Origin: a gamma proteobacterium HTCC2207
GTDB taxonomy: Bacteria > Pseudomonadota > Gammaproteobacteria > Pseudomonadales > Porticoccaceae
Assembly: GCA_905182265.1 (NCBI GenBank)
Contig: CAJJAO010000004.1
Coordinates: forward strand, 1-54,341
Direction of reading: 5' to 3'
Length of the DNA: 54,341 nucleotides
Below the pieces are notes generated by a model. It was not told where the DNA came from and made no database searches. It worked only from the letters and a program-made list of their open reading frames with translations. The position numbers and the translations under genes are program-made. Below, piece by piece: positions 45,313 to 53,678 of the stretch; position 1 is the first letter of the stretch; every line of letters starts with the position of its first letter.

Positions 45313-47487
45313 ATGGCGGCATTTTCATCCAATCCAAAAGCACTTTACGACTACCCAAAATACTGGGCGGAATGTTTTGGTCCTGCACCATTTTTGCCTA
45401 TGACCCGCGGCGAAATGGACGAATTGGGCTGGGATAGCTGTGACGTAATTCTGGTGACCGGCGACGCCTATGTCGACCATCCGAGCTTTGGTATGGCAGT
45501 CATTGGTCGTGTGCTTGAGGCCCAGGGCTTTCGAGTAGGAATTTTGTCTCAGCCAGATTGGCGTAACAAAGAGTCATTCCAAGAGTTGGGTAAGCCCAAT
45601 CTGTATTTTGGCGTGACTGCGGGCAACATGGACTCCATGATTAACCGTTACACCGCTGACCGGCGTCTGCGCCATGACGATGCCTATACTGCTGGGGATG
45701 AGGGCGGTAAACGTCCAGATCGTGCAGTCACGGTGTACACGCAAAAATGCCGTGAAGTATTCCCGGATGTACCAGTAGTTGCCGGTGGTATCGAAGCCAG
45801 CCTGCGCCGTCTTGCTCATTATGATTATTGGTCCGAAAGCGTAAAGCGCAGCGTGCTCATGGACTCTACCGCCGATATTCTGCTCTACGGTAACGCTGAG
45901 CGTGCGATGGTTGAGCTGACTCACCGCATGGCCAACGGTGAAAATGTTCGCGATATCACCGATTTACGCGGCAGTGCCTTTTTAATTCGCAAGATGCCCA
46001 GTGGTTGGAGTGAAATTGACTCAACCTCAATCGACCAGCCCGGGCGTTTAGAAAAGCCAAAGAACCCTTACCAGGGTGGTAAACCAGCTGACTGTGATGA
46101 TGCCAAAGATATTCGTATCAAAGCCGATCGGGCAATGGCTGAAGCTGCGCCTGTAGCCCAAAATGAGACCGTGGCTCTAAAGATCATTCCTGATACTCAG
46201 GCTATTAAAACCGATCCCAGCACTACTTATATTCGCATGCCATCTTTTGATCAGGTCGTGGCAGACCCCGTGTTGTATGCCCACGCTGATAGAATTTTTC
46301 ATCGCGAGACGAACCCGGGTAATGCACGACCTCTTGTACAAAACCAAGGTCGCAACGACATCTGGGTTAATCCGCCACCGATTCCTCTAGAGACTGAAGA
46401 GTTGGATTGGGTGTTTGAGCAACCCTACAAACGTGTCCCTCACCCGTCCTACGGCGATAGCAAAATCCCCGCCTACGACATGATCCGATTCTCGGTCAAT
46501 ATTATGCGCGGCTGTTTTGGTGGCTGTACGTTCTGCTCTATTACTGAGCATGAAGGACGTATTATTCAGAGTCGCTCAGAGAAGTCGATCCTTGACGAAG
46601 TAGAAAAAATTCGCGATCTGACCCCGGGTTTCACTGGTGTTATTTCCGACCTTGGCGGTCCCACTGCCAATATGTATAGACTCAACTGTAAAGATAAAAA
46701 GATCGAAGAAACCTGCCGCCGACCCTCCTGCGTGTACCCATCGATCTGTGTTAATTTAGAAACTGACCATAAGCACACCACTCAGCTCTACCGTAAAACC
46801 CGTGCATTAGAGGGGGTCAAGAAGGTAGTTGTTGCCTCGGGTCTGCGTTATGACCTAGCTGTAAAAGATCCGGAATACGTAAAAGAACTAGTCACTCACC
46901 ATGTGGGCGGCTATTTGAAAATTGCCCCAGAGCACAGTGAAGACGGCCCTCTGACCAAAATGATGAAGCCGGGCATGGGCAGCTACTACGAATTTAAAGA
47001 GATGTTTGAGCGCTTCTCAAAGGAAGCGGATAAAAAGCAGTACTTGATTCCTTATTTTATCTCGGCACATCCGGGTTCAACTAATGAAGACATGATGAGC
47101 CTCTCGCTGTGGCTTAAAAATAATGACTTCCGTGTTGATCAGGTACAAAACTTTTACCCCTCACCGATGGCGTCGGCGACGACCATGTATTACACCGAGA
47201 GAAATCCACTGAAGCCTCTTGGCCGCAATAACGATGAGAAAATATTTAGCGCAAAGAGCAAAGAACAGCGCACCTTACACAAAGCATTTTTACGTTATCA
47301 CGATCCAGATAACTGGCCGATGTTACGCAAAGCATTGCGACGTATGGGTAGAGCAGATCTTATTGGTACTGGCGCGTCTTTCTTGGTGCCGGGAGAATCT
47401 AGGCGTGAGAGAGAAGTGAAAAAACGTGAGTCTATTAAGCAGCGACCTCAGGCGAGATCTTCTCGGTCTGCACCTAGACGCCGCTAG
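45313..47487 (+). CDS. YgiQ family radical SAM protein
   Basis: Radical SAM enzyme of unknown substrate. N-terminal [20 protein letters not shown] and a B12-binding-like region ([21 protein letters not shown]) precede the cluster motif [18 protein letters not shown] (C-x3-C-x2-C, near residue 400). [16 protein letters not shown] and [13 protein letters not shown] are family features. It is 724 residues with a basic Arg/Ser-rich tail. The ATG at 45313 lies 25 nt after a candidate TACAAT -10 (45262) and an AAAACGG/CCGTTTT inverted repeat (45254-45278). Divergent from feoAB. Confidence 0.92.
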   Translation: MAAFSSNPKALYDYPKYWAECFGPAPFLPMTRGEMDELGWDSCDVILVTGDAYVDHPSFGMAVIGRVLEAQGFRVGILSQPDWRNKESFQELGKPNLYFGVTAGNMDSMINRYTADRRLRHDDAYTAGDEGGKRPDRAVTVYTQKCREVFPDVPVVAGGIEASLRRLAHYDYWSESVKRSVLMDSTADILLYGNAERAMVELTHRMANGENVRDITDLRGSAFLIRKMPSGWSEIDSTSIDQPGRLEKPKNPYQGGKPADCDDAKDIRIKADRAMAEAAPVAQNETVALKIIPDTQAIKTDPSTTYIRMPSFDQVVADPVLYAHADRIFHRETNPGNARPLVQNQGRNDIWVNPPPIPLETEELDWVFEQPYKRVPHPSYGDSKIPAYDMIRFSVNIMRGCFGGCTFCSITEHEGRIIQSRSEKSILDEVEKIRDLTPGFTGVISDLGGPTANMYRLNCKDKKIEETCRRPSCVYPSICVNLETDHKHTTQLYRKTRALEGVKKVVVASGLRYDLAVKDPEYVKELVTHHVGGYLKIAPEHSEDGPLTKMMKPGMGSYYEFKEMFERFSKEADKKQYLIPYFISAHPGSTNEDMMSLSLWLKNNDFRVDQVQNFYPSPMASATTMYYTERNPLKPLGRNNDEKIFSAKSKEQRTLHKAFLRYHDPDNWPMLRKALRRMGRADLIGTGASFLVPGESRREREVKKRESIKQRPQARSSRSAPRRR

Positions 47488-47520
47488 AGGCTTGATGGTA
47501 ATAGCGGGCCTAATGGTAAT

Positions 47521-48231
47521 CTAGCTAGGGAATAGCCGTGAAATGAGAGCGGGGACTGCGTTTTCAACACGCAGTATCCTCGGGCCCAAATGCACAGACT
47601 CAAACCCCACTTCAATTAACTTTTCGACTTCGTAGGGAATAAACCCACCCTCTGGCCCTATGGCCAATGTGATTGGCGACTGGCTGTCTACAGGGCATGC
47701 CGCGGCAGCAATAGGGTGTGCAACGAGAGCTTTTGATCCAGCAACAATCTCGCCTAGCTCGTCTTCGACAAATGGCTTAAATAATTTACGTAGGAAAATC
47801 TCTGGCATTACGGTATCCCGTGCCTGCTCCAGTCCGAGAATAAGCTGCTCTTCAAGCGCCTCAGGTTTTAAGAAGGGCGACTGCCAAAAGCTTTTTTCGA
47901 CACGAGACGAATTGATAAGGTATATTTTTTTAACACCCATAGCCGCAATAGTCTGTAGAGTTCTGCGCAACATCTTTGGTCTAGGTAGCGCCAGAACAAC
48001 AGTCAGTGGCAATGGGGTAGGGGGTTGGATATCAAGTGTGATGTCTAATGTTATCCGCTGGTCATCAAGTTCTCTGATAAGCCCTTCACCCATCAGGCCA
48101 TTAACAAGGCCCAGTCGCACCTTGTCGCCTACCTCAGCTCGTTGAACGGCCAGCAGGTGCTCTAGCTGGCGGCCATGTATAAGGGCGCAGTTGTCGCTTA
48201 TTTGGTCTGGAGATAGCAGCAGTAGATTCAT
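47521..48231 (-). CDS. rsmE: 16S rRNA (uracil-1498-N3)-methyltransferase
   Basis: SPOUT-fold methyltransferase that modifies U1498 of 16S rRNA. An N-terminal PUA-like domain (HGRQLEHLLAVQRAEVGDKV) is followed by the knot domain with ALPRPKMLRRTLQTIAAMGV, LAIGPEGGFIPYEVEKL and LGPRILRVENAVPALISRL. It is 236 residues. Convergent with the YgiQ gene (33-nt gap). Confidence 0.94.
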   Translation of the reverse strand: MNLLLLSPDQISDNCALIHGRQLEHLLAVQRAEVGDKVRLGLVNGLMGEGLIRELDDQRITLDITLDIQPPTPLPLTVVLALPRPKMLRRTLQTIAAMGVKKIYLINSSRVEKSFWQSPFLKPEALEEQLILGLEQARDTVMPEIFLRKLFKPFVEDELGEIVAGSKALVAHPIAAAACPVDSQSPITLAIGPEGGFIPYEVEKLIEVGFESVHLGPRILRVENAVPALISRLFPS

Positions 48232-48282
48232 GGCTGGGATTGTAATGGATATTTATTGTTTTAGGGTGATGAGCGCGGGTGG

Positions 48283-48313
48283 TTGACACTATTTGCTCCA
48301 ATTACTCTATAAT
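48283..48313 (+). promoter_or_regulatory. Promoter of tRNA-Arg(CCU)
   Basis: TTGACA (48283-48288) and TATAAT (48308-48313), both perfect matches, with a long 19-nt spacer. The tRNA begins 10 nt after the -10. Confidence 0.7.
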
Positions 48314-48322
48314 GAAAGCCAC

Positions 48323-48395
48323 GTCCCGTTCGATTAACTGGATAAATCCGTCGCCTCCTAAGCGACTGCTGGGGGTTCAAGTCCCTCACGGGACA
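48323..48395 (+). tRNA. tRNA-Arg (CCU), CCA not encoded
   Basis: Cloverleaf: acceptor GTCCCGT/ACGGGAC, D arm GATT...AATC with GG in the loop, anticodon stem GTCGC/GCGAC with loop CTCCTAA and anticodon CCT, T arm GGGGG-TTCAAGT-CCCTC, discriminator A. The bases after the discriminator are CAT, so CCA must be added after transcription, unlike the Glu and Gly genes in this window. The acceptor stem and first ten bases are identical to those of tRNA-Glu at 26858. Confidence 0.92.
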
Positions 48396-48539
48396 CATCC
48401 TTCTTTTGTTGCTGCTGTAACCCATGTTTGGCCAGACTCAGGTCTCTGCTGGTCCTTTGGTGCCTTCGATGCCTTCGGTTCCTGTGGTTTGGTCAGTTTT
48501 ATCCTGTTTTATACCTATTTCATTCGACGTCTGCTAATT

Positions 48540-48563
48540 CAAATGTATACACATTTGTATAAT
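48540..48563 (+). promoter_or_regulatory. Perfect palindrome joined to a consensus -10
   Basis: CAAATGT-ATAC-ACATTTG (48540-48557) is a perfect 7+7 inverted repeat. TATAAT follows immediately (48558-48563), so the palindrome fills the promoter spacer. No good -35 is visible, which is compatible with an activator- or repressor-controlled promoter. It lies 137 nt before the lipoprotein gene. Confidence 0.4.
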
Positions 48564-48594
48564 TCTTCTAATAAGGTTTTAATCAGAGGGTAGA

Positions 48595-48631
48595 GACGCC
48601 CCGTTACAGCGACTATACGGGTCTAGGCGTC
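48595..48631 (+). other. Hairpin in the leader of the lipoprotein gene
   Basis: GACGCC (48595-48600) pairs with GGCGTC (48626-48631) and CCG with CGG inside it, with a 5-nt bulge and a 14-nt loop. No T-run follows. It lies between the two TATAAT boxes at 48558 and 48677. The remaining part of 48396-48690 shows no credible gene. Confidence 0.35.
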
Positions 48632-48676
48632 CCAACCTCCCCATTTTGCTGAGTCATAGACAAGCGAAATCGACAC

Positions 48677-48682
48677 TATAAT
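48677..48682 (+). promoter_or_regulatory. -10 element upstream of the lipoprotein gene
   Basis: TATAAT lies 17 nt before the GTG start. I find no good -35 at 16-18 nt spacing. The short distance would give a leader of about 10 nt that still includes the GAGGG ribosome-binding site (48688-48692) only in part, so transcription may instead start farther upstream. Confidence 0.3.
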
Positions 48683-48699
48683 AAACAGAGGGTTTCTCC

Positions 48700-49503
48700 G
48701 TGAAAATATTATTACCATTGGCCGTTGTACTCGCAACCCTAGCTGGCTGCGCGAAAGAAGAAGTTTCAGTAAAGGTTGTTGAAGAGCAGGCTGCTAATTC
48801 GCCTGAGATGCTGGTTGAATACATGTGGTGTAAAGCCGGACCAGATTACAGCGCAGAAACGTTTGCTGCACTGGCTGCAGATTGGAACGAGCTAAATGAC
48901 ACTTCTATGCACAAGGCCGTTGGCGCATTCGGGCTAGTGCCCAAGGCAGAAAGTCCTAACTTTGATAGTATTTGGACTAACGTTTGGACTAGCCAAGAAG
49001 CACGAGATGCTGGGTGGAAAGATTGGCTAGCCAACGATGCGGCAGATTTTGGTGCTAAGCACGACGCAACTCTGGTTTGTAACCCGGAGCGTGTATTTCT
49101 CTTTGCCGTTAGTAGCGTAGTAAAGCCTGACGTTGAGTATGACTGGACTGGCACCATTCCAGCTATGTACAGCTTCTGCAAGCTAAACGAAGGCAAGACT
49201 CAGGCTGATGCTGCAGCTGCTACCGGAATGTTCATTGACTGGGTAGCTGCCGGCCGAGCCGCCACTGGTCCTAATGGGTTGATGGTTAATTCACTGACGC
49301 CATTGTTTGATCCAGAGACTACCGAAGGCGCAGCGGCTGGAATTGACGGCTACAGAAGCGTTTTTTGGGCCAATGCTGCAGAGCGCGAAGCAGGTATGGC
49401 AGCATGGTTGGCTGAAGGCAATATTGCTCGCGAAGCTGGTGAAGCTGCCATGAGCTGTGATGACTATGACTTTGACCTCTACCCGATCAAAGAAATTAGC
49501 TAA
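48700..49503 (+). CDS. Lipoprotein with two copies of an uncharacterised domain
   Basis: Start is GTG at 48700 with GAGGG upstream. The signal peptide ends in the lipobox LAGC (residues ~15-18); the residue after the Cys is Ala, compatible with outer-membrane sorting. The mature part shows an internal duplication: copy one (residues ~30-135) and copy two (~150-262) share Y-x-x-C-K near the start, W then A-R-x-A-G-x-x-x-W-L-A in the second half, and a final Cys. Each copy could form a Cys-Cys disulfide in the periplasm. I do not recognise the family. 267 residues; terminator follows. Confidence 0.75.
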   Translation: MKILLPLAVVLATLAGCAKEEVSVKVVEEQAANSPEMLVEYMWCKAGPDYSAETFAALAADWNELNDTSMHKAVGAFGLVPKAESPNFDSIWTNVWTSQEARDAGWKDWLANDAADFGAKHDATLVCNPERVFLFAVSSVVKPDVEYDWTGTIPAMYSFCKLNEGKTQADAAAATGMFIDWVAAGRAATGPNGLMVNSLTPLFDPETTEGAAAGIDGYRSVFWANAAEREAGMAAWLAEGNIAREAGEAAMSCDDYDFDLYPIKEIS

Positions 49504-49520
49504 TCTAGCTTGGACAGATA

Positions 49521-49547
49521 AAAAGGGCTGCTTCGGCAGCTTTTTTT
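49521..49547 (+). terminator. Rho-independent terminator after the lipoprotein gene
   Basis: GCTGC-TTCG-GCAGC (49527-49540) with the stable UUCG tetraloop, flanked by AAAAGG and followed by seven T residues. Confidence 0.9.
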
Positions 49548-49775
49548 ACTGTTTCTGCTAGTACCTATCTTTACATGGGCTGCTTAGGAGTCATCTTTCG
49601 AAAGAACGACGATGAGTTGCCGCCAATAGCACACCTGTTTGTATTAGTAGATTGAACTATAGGACTTAAATCTAAAGCCTTAGCCATCAAGAGCCGAGGC
49701 GGCTATGGAAGCTGCAGAGTGACTGTGTTGTAACTGATGGAGCCCGTCAGATGAAAAGTTATGTCCATAGGAGGC
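49548..49775. other. Intergenic stretch with no recognised gene
   Basis: No credible coding frame. It holds a 12-bp palindrome TCTTTCGAAAGA (49594-49605) and a small AGCCG/CGGCT hairpin (49692-49704). A 55-codon frame at 49751 on the + strand runs antisense to the small gene at 49776 and looks less protein-like. Confidence 0.5.
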
Positions 49776-49970
49776 TTAGCCGTCTTTCTTTCTGCGAGTT
49801 ATCGTCGTTTCGACATTATCTTGTTGAAGAAGCTTATCAATTTCTTCCATGGACATATAATCCAAGTCCCAGTGGTTGCAGATATCATTTCTGTAACGGG
49901 TATGGTTTTTATCGGTAGAGTCTGATTTCTTCCGATTAAAGTATTTGAGTAATCTATCGCTAATTGCCAT
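49776..49970 (-). CDS. Small hydrophilic hypothetical protein
   Basis: A 64-residue frame, MAISDRLLKYFNRKKSDSTD at its N-terminus and charged throughout, including DYMSMEEIDKLLQQDN, which looks like a short helix. No strong ribosome-binding site precedes the ATG. No family recognised; it may be a real small gene in this accessory stretch or a chance frame. Confidence 0.35.
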   Translation of the reverse strand: MAISDRLLKYFNRKKSDSTDKNHTRYRNDICNHWDLDYMSMEEIDKLLQQDNVETTITRRKKDG

Positions 49971-50071
49971 GAACTTTATACTGTAATGTTAGAGACTTAG
50001 ATTGATGTACATAAGATATTTTAAGTTACGATCTAAAAGCTCTCTATCAATGGTGTGCATAGCCATCCAAA

Positions 50072-50545
50072 TTAACCGTTTCGGTTGGCATCTAACTGCT
50101 GACGAATATTAGTCAACGTTTCAATCATCGACTGTATTTGCTGTTCGGGAATATCAGCTAAAAGATCGGCCAACTCAGGTCCTACATTAGCGATGGTCTG
50201 CTCGCGCAACTTACAACCAGCATCAGTTATCCATACTCGTTTACAGCGGCCATCATCAGGACAGGGCTTTATGGTGATGAGTTTGTGTGCTTCTAAACCC
50301 CTAAGGGTATGAGTCATTGTTGTTTTAGCGACCTGAAATGCGTTGGCTAGGTCTATGGGCATGCGCCCATCTGCAACACGAATCAGGTGGTTCAAAATGC
50401 CAAAGTGGCTACTAATCAGCCCTTCCGGTAACTGGTCCGATAGCTGCGAGCGAGCCAGCTGCGCCACAATGCCAATTTCATTAAATAACTCAAAGGACAG
50501 CGCTAGGCTTTTGGAGGCTGGCTTGGGTCTATCGGAGTTACGCAA
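50072..50545 (-). CDS. MarR family transcriptional regulator
   Basis: Winged-helix regulator of 157 residues. The DNA-binding part is visible as GILNHLIRVADGRMPIDLAN, then FQVAKTTMTHTLRGLEAHKLI and a wing PCPDDGRCKRVWIT. N- and C-terminal helices would form the dimer. It starts 4 nt after the nitroreductase stop, so both are one operon and the regulator probably controls its own promoter through the palindrome at 51718. The inducer is unknown. Confidence 0.88.
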   Translation of the reverse strand: MRNSDRPKPASKSLALSFELFNEIGIVAQLARSQLSDQLPEGLISSHFGILNHLIRVADGRMPIDLANAFQVAKTTMTHTLRGLEAHKLITIKPCPDDGRCKRVWITDAGCKLREQTIANVGPELADLLADIPEQQIQSMIETLTNIRQQLDANRNG

Positions 50546-50549
50546 TCGC

Positions 50550-51695
50550 TTATGCCTTTATAATTTTTGCTTCAATTGACCACCTAGGGCTTCTAGGCAC
50601 TGGGGCAGCGTACCCTAATCTGCCTAGCATTTGAATCGTCTTACCCTCAGCCCGCAGCAGCTGTTGCATGTCTGCAAACGGCTTGTCCATTTCTGAGTAT
50701 TCCTGTAAGCACTGGCTCATAGGGTGGACGCCTATGCCAAGCTCGGTAGTCAGAAGATTGATACGCAACCAGTCTCGGCCAGCGTTAAGCTGCTCGACTC
50801 TTGTATTGGTTTCAGTCGTTAGCCACACATAGGCCACTGCTGTGTCTGCGCTGGCCATCAATGAGTTGATCCCCTCTAGGTAAGAGATTGAAGACGTGTC
50901 TAGAGCTACCTCCCTATTAAATAGCCCTGCGGCTGCAAGACTTTCATAAGTGGCTCCGCTAAAATCGATACCATCTGGGTTTGCATTGATCTCTGCTTTG
51001 CCGATACGAAATAGATCGACACTTTCCTTATAGGCTCTAGGGGTTTCTATTTCTATAGCCAGACCTGTATGGGTTAGCTTACGTATTCTATCGACCAACT
51101 GAGGCTCATTGGTCGAAGCCAAGGCAACATCTGGCTGCTGTAAAGCATTGAGCCGTGCTAGAGCAGTTTTGGGAATCAGCCGGGTCATGTCATAGGGTTC
51201 TTTTAACGAACGGCGTTCTAGAACCTGTTTGAATAACGGGTCTTTTTGCACTTGGGAATCTTTCTTAAAAGCAATGATAGCGATAGGGCGACTGTCTAGT
51301 TTCACTGGGTCAACGCCTTGGGGAAAGGCCTCCACCTCTGTGTGATAACCATCCTCGGCTGCTGCCATTCTTAGGAGTTCGAGAAAGCCACCCAAGCCAA
51401 CGGTAATTTGACGGTTAAAGGGATCGGTGTGGGGAAGCATTTTGTCGGTATCGATGTGCAGGACAATAAGGTCTTGTTGGGACAGGTCTACGACCCATGG
51501 CTGTCGATTGTGAGGGTTGGGCGCTAGGATCGCGTATGACAGTGCGCGTTTTCTAGGTTCGGTGTAGCCGCCTGCTAGATTCCAGGGAGCTAATGCCTCG
51601 TTGGGCGTGCGAGTGTTGACAAAGGTGCCGGCACCAGCTGCTAGGATTACCCCTCCACCCATTAGGGTGATCATTTTTCTGCGATTTATCTGCAT
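50550..51695 (-). CDS. Nitroreductase-fold FMN oxidoreductase with a Tat-like signal
   Basis: The N-terminus MQINRRKMITLMGGGVILAA has a twin-Arg motif (NRRKMIT) before a hydrophobic stretch, suggesting Tat export or membrane anchoring. The rest resembles the Acg / nitroreductase family: AILAPNPHNRQPWVV (residues ~55-69) for FMN binding, HTDPFNRQITVGLGGFLELL and, near the C-terminus, RINLLTTELGIGVHPMSQ. 381 residues. The ATG at 51695 has AAGGA upstream; an in-frame TTG at 51701 is also possible. Substrate unknown; a quinone or nitro/electrophile reductase is plausible. Confidence 0.8.
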   Translation of the reverse strand: MQINRRKMITLMGGGVILAAGAGTFVNTRTPNEALAPWNLAGGYTEPRKRALSYAILAPNPHNRQPWVVDLSQQDLIVLHIDTDKMLPHTDPFNRQITVGLGGFLELLRMAAAEDGYHTEVEAFPQGVDPVKLDSRPIAIIAFKKDSQVQKDPLFKQVLERRSLKEPYDMTRLIPKTALARLNALQQPDVALASTNEPQLVDRIRKLTHTGLAIEIETPRAYKESVDLFRIGKAEINANPDGIDFSGATYESLAAAGLFNREVALDTSSISYLEGINSLMASADTAVAYVWLTTETNTRVEQLNAGRDWLRINLLTTELGIGVHPMSQCLQEYSEMDKPFADMQQLLRAEGKTIQMLGRLGYAAPVPRSPRWSIEAKIIKA

Positions 51696-51717
51696 TTCCA
51701 ATTTTCCTTGTCATTTG

Positions 51718-51759
51718 GTGCGATATCGCACTATATGCAAGATGGGTTCGGCTTGTCAA
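51718..51759 (-). promoter_or_regulatory. Promoter and palindromic operator of the nitroreductase-marR operon
   Basis: On the minus strand TTGACA (51759-51754) and TATAGT (51735-51730) are 18 nt apart, 6/6 and 5/6 matches. A perfect 14-bp palindrome GTGCGATATCGCAC (51718-51731) overlaps the end of the -10 and covers the expected transcription start. This is the layout of a MarR-type repressor site. Confidence 0.75.
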
Positions 51760-52130
51760 AACTTTTAGAATACAGCCGATTGTACAGCCATGTGGGTAAC
51801 GTTAATAAAATCCCCCTGCCACGCACTAAGTTAGTGAAGCCAACAAAACAAGCGATAACAGATGCGTGAATGCACATTTGTTCCGGCCTAGCGCGCGAAT
51901 AATAGGGAAATGCTGCCCTCAATAGTTAGCCAAGATAATGCTCATACATTGAAGCAATTTTGATAATTTACTATCTACATGTTGGATCGATTACTTGAAT
52001 TGCTGGCAAAATCTATGACAATTAAAATTAAGTAATCCTAAAAAATCACTTGACATTTTTTTACAGCTGAATGATCTTAAGCAATGAGGCAGATAACCAA
52101 TCATTTTAGACTTTGGATATGGAAATTAAT
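51760..52130. other. AT-rich intergenic stretch
   Basis: No credible gene. It becomes clearly more AT-rich rightward. TTGACA at 52050-52055 could be the -35 of the next genes, but the base at the expected -10 position (GATCTT, 52073-52078) is a poor match. Short frames on the minus strand around 51731-51922 overlap the promoter and are not credible. Confidence 0.5.
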
Positions 52131-52460
52131 ATGTCAATTCAAGCCGCGGGGGCATTTCTTATTTTGGTTGCGATGTTTATAGCGTTGTGGTCGAGGGAAG
52201 AAGACGATTACAGGGAAAGGCGGACATCTAGAAATTCAATAATCGTTGCGCTTATTTTATTAGCGGTAGCAGCTGTTGACCTGCTTCTTTGGCTGTTTGA
52301 TGAGCAAACATTTACTAGCTATATTCAGGGCCAACTAGGTTACTTTAGTGGCTTCGTTCTTATGTGGTGTGTCTTTGGGGTGTACTGGAAAAAGAGAGGC
52401 TTAAAGGAAGCCACTGAAGTACTTATCGGAATCCTTATGGGGCATTTCTGGTGGAGCTAA
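52131..52460 (+). CDS. Small membrane protein, three helices
   Basis: A 109-residue protein with three hydrophobic segments (residues ~3-20, ~36-58 and ~70-90), a charged loop REEDDYRERRTSRN between the first two, and a C-terminal HFWWS. ATG codons at 52119 and 52131 are in frame; neither has a strong ribosome-binding site. No family recognised. It lies 43 nt before the secreted-protein gene and probably shares its transcript. Confidence 0.55.
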   Translation: MSIQAAGAFLILVAMFIALWSREEDDYRERRTSRNSIIVALILLAVAAVDLLLWLFDEQTFTSYIQGQLGYFSGFVLMWCVFGVYWKKRGLKEATEVLIGILMGHFWWS

Positions 52461-52503
52461 TAATAGCCTCCAAGGTTAATACGCTAACGCAGGAGCTGGG
52501 CGC

Positions 52504-53673
52504 ATTACAAAAATAAGAAAATACGCATTTGTCGTCATTCTATCGGCTATGTCACTTAGCGCATTTGCTGCAGAGAAGGTTTACTTCGCTGGTCTATCTT
52601 TTATTGGTGATGATAAAGATATGTCCTCCGCTGCGCCCTATGCCGCCTCAATCATCAGAAACAAAGAAGCCTTGGCCGATTACAACAAGCGTCTAGGAGA
52701 GGCTTTAATTGGAATAGAAGATGACTCAGTAGCCTATGAGCTTGGGCTAGGTAACTCCAAGTCCGGTAATGCTTTAGCTCTCTCGTTAGCGATCACTGAG
52801 GAACAATTTCAGGCAGAAAATACGGGTAGTGGCTACTACGCCGTGAAAGCTTCTACTTTTGGTCAGATTGTGCTGTTTGATTTTACGGAAAAAAGAATTA
52901 TCAGTACTATTCCTTTTATCACCAGCTACACAGATAGCCCCAAGAAGATTGATGACGATTATAGAAGCGGAATCTACAAGACTGTCTATTCCGATCAGTC
53001 TAAAACGATTAATCTAATCAACGTATTTATTTCTAGACTCGCGGACGTTAACTTTGAGAAGCCGTTTAATAGCTGGAATATTAAGTTAAGAAGTGTGTCA
53101 TACACATCGAATGCGGAGAAGGCGCTTGCGAAATATGGCGTAGATAAGGATTTTTTTGATGTAAGGGTGGCTAGTCAATTTTCATCAGCGATGTCCAAAA
53201 GGCTTGGTGTTCCAGTACTTCCATTTACAAAGGGCCAGGCGATTGGGGGGGCTATGGCAATGCGATTTGAAAATGCAGACGCTGTGGAGTTAGAACTTCC
53301 GCCTGCAGACTACTACGTCGATTTAAAGCTACTCGGCTTTAATCAGAAGATTTTGAAAGAAACAACAAATATGATTTATCCATCCTTTATATCGGGCTTG
53401 CGTGTGTCAATTGGTGATGTGAATTTCAACGAGCTCCTTTTTAGTGAAAAGGCGCAGTCTGGTCTGGTATTAAGCCTTTCTAAGAAACTTGAGGTCAACG
53501 AGTGGAATGAATTCAAAAACTCATTAACCGTGCTATCTGATCAGTTTTGCTCCCAGCTCGCCAAGCCAGAAAAGAGTTGGTTTAAAGAAAAAATGTTCTC
53601 TAAAAAGTCGTTTAAAAAGTTTAAAAAAAGCACCAAAAAGTTAGAAAAAGAAGTATTTGATAATCTGAGGTAA
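52504..53673 (+). CDS. Secreted hypothetical protein with an apparent ATT start
   Basis: The first ATG (52549) starts inside a signal peptide. Reading upstream in frame from it to the stop at 52477 there is no ATG, GTG or TTG, but ATT at 52504 follows AGGAG with 8-nt spacing and gives TKIRKYAFVVILSAMSLSAF as residues 2-21, a textbook signal peptide with cleavage near AFA. The 368-residue mature protein begins AEKVYFAGLSFIGDDKDM and ends in a Lys-rich, probably helical region (KSFKKFKKSTKKLEKE). No family recognised. The next gene starts 5 nt after its stop. Confidence 0.7.
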   Translation: MTKIRKYAFVVILSAMSLSAFAAEKVYFAGLSFIGDDKDMSSAAPYAASIIRNKEALADYNKRLGEALIGIEDDSVAYELGLGNSKSGNALALSLAITEEQFQAENTGSGYYAVKASTFGQIVLFDFTEKRIISTIPFITSYTDSPKKIDDDYRSGIYKTVYSDQSKTINLINVFISRLADVNFEKPFNSWNIKLRSVSYTSNAEKALAKYGVDKDFFDVRVASQFSSAMSKRLGVPVLPFTKGQAIGGAMAMRFENADAVELELPPADYYVDLKLLGFNQKILKETTNMIYPSFISGLRVSIGDVNFNELLFSEKAQSGLVLSLSKKLEVNEWNEFKNSLTVLSDQFCSQLAKPEKSWFKEKMFSKKSFKKFKKSTKKLEKEVFDNLR

Positions 53674-53678
53674 AAGGC

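Noticed and set aside
48279..48593. 104-codon frame on the + strand
   Set aside because: It runs straight through the tRNA-Arg gene and its promoter and has no recognisable protein features.
49751..49918. 55-codon frame MKSYVHRRLSRL... on the + strand
   Set aside because: It overlaps the small minus-strand gene, has many aromatic and Cys residues in an unlikely mix and ends in the middle of that gene; neither is strong, but this one is weaker.
51731..51922. 63-codon minus-strand frame upstream of the nitroreductase gene
   Set aside because: It covers the near-consensus promoter and operator and lacks a ribosome-binding site or protein-like composition.
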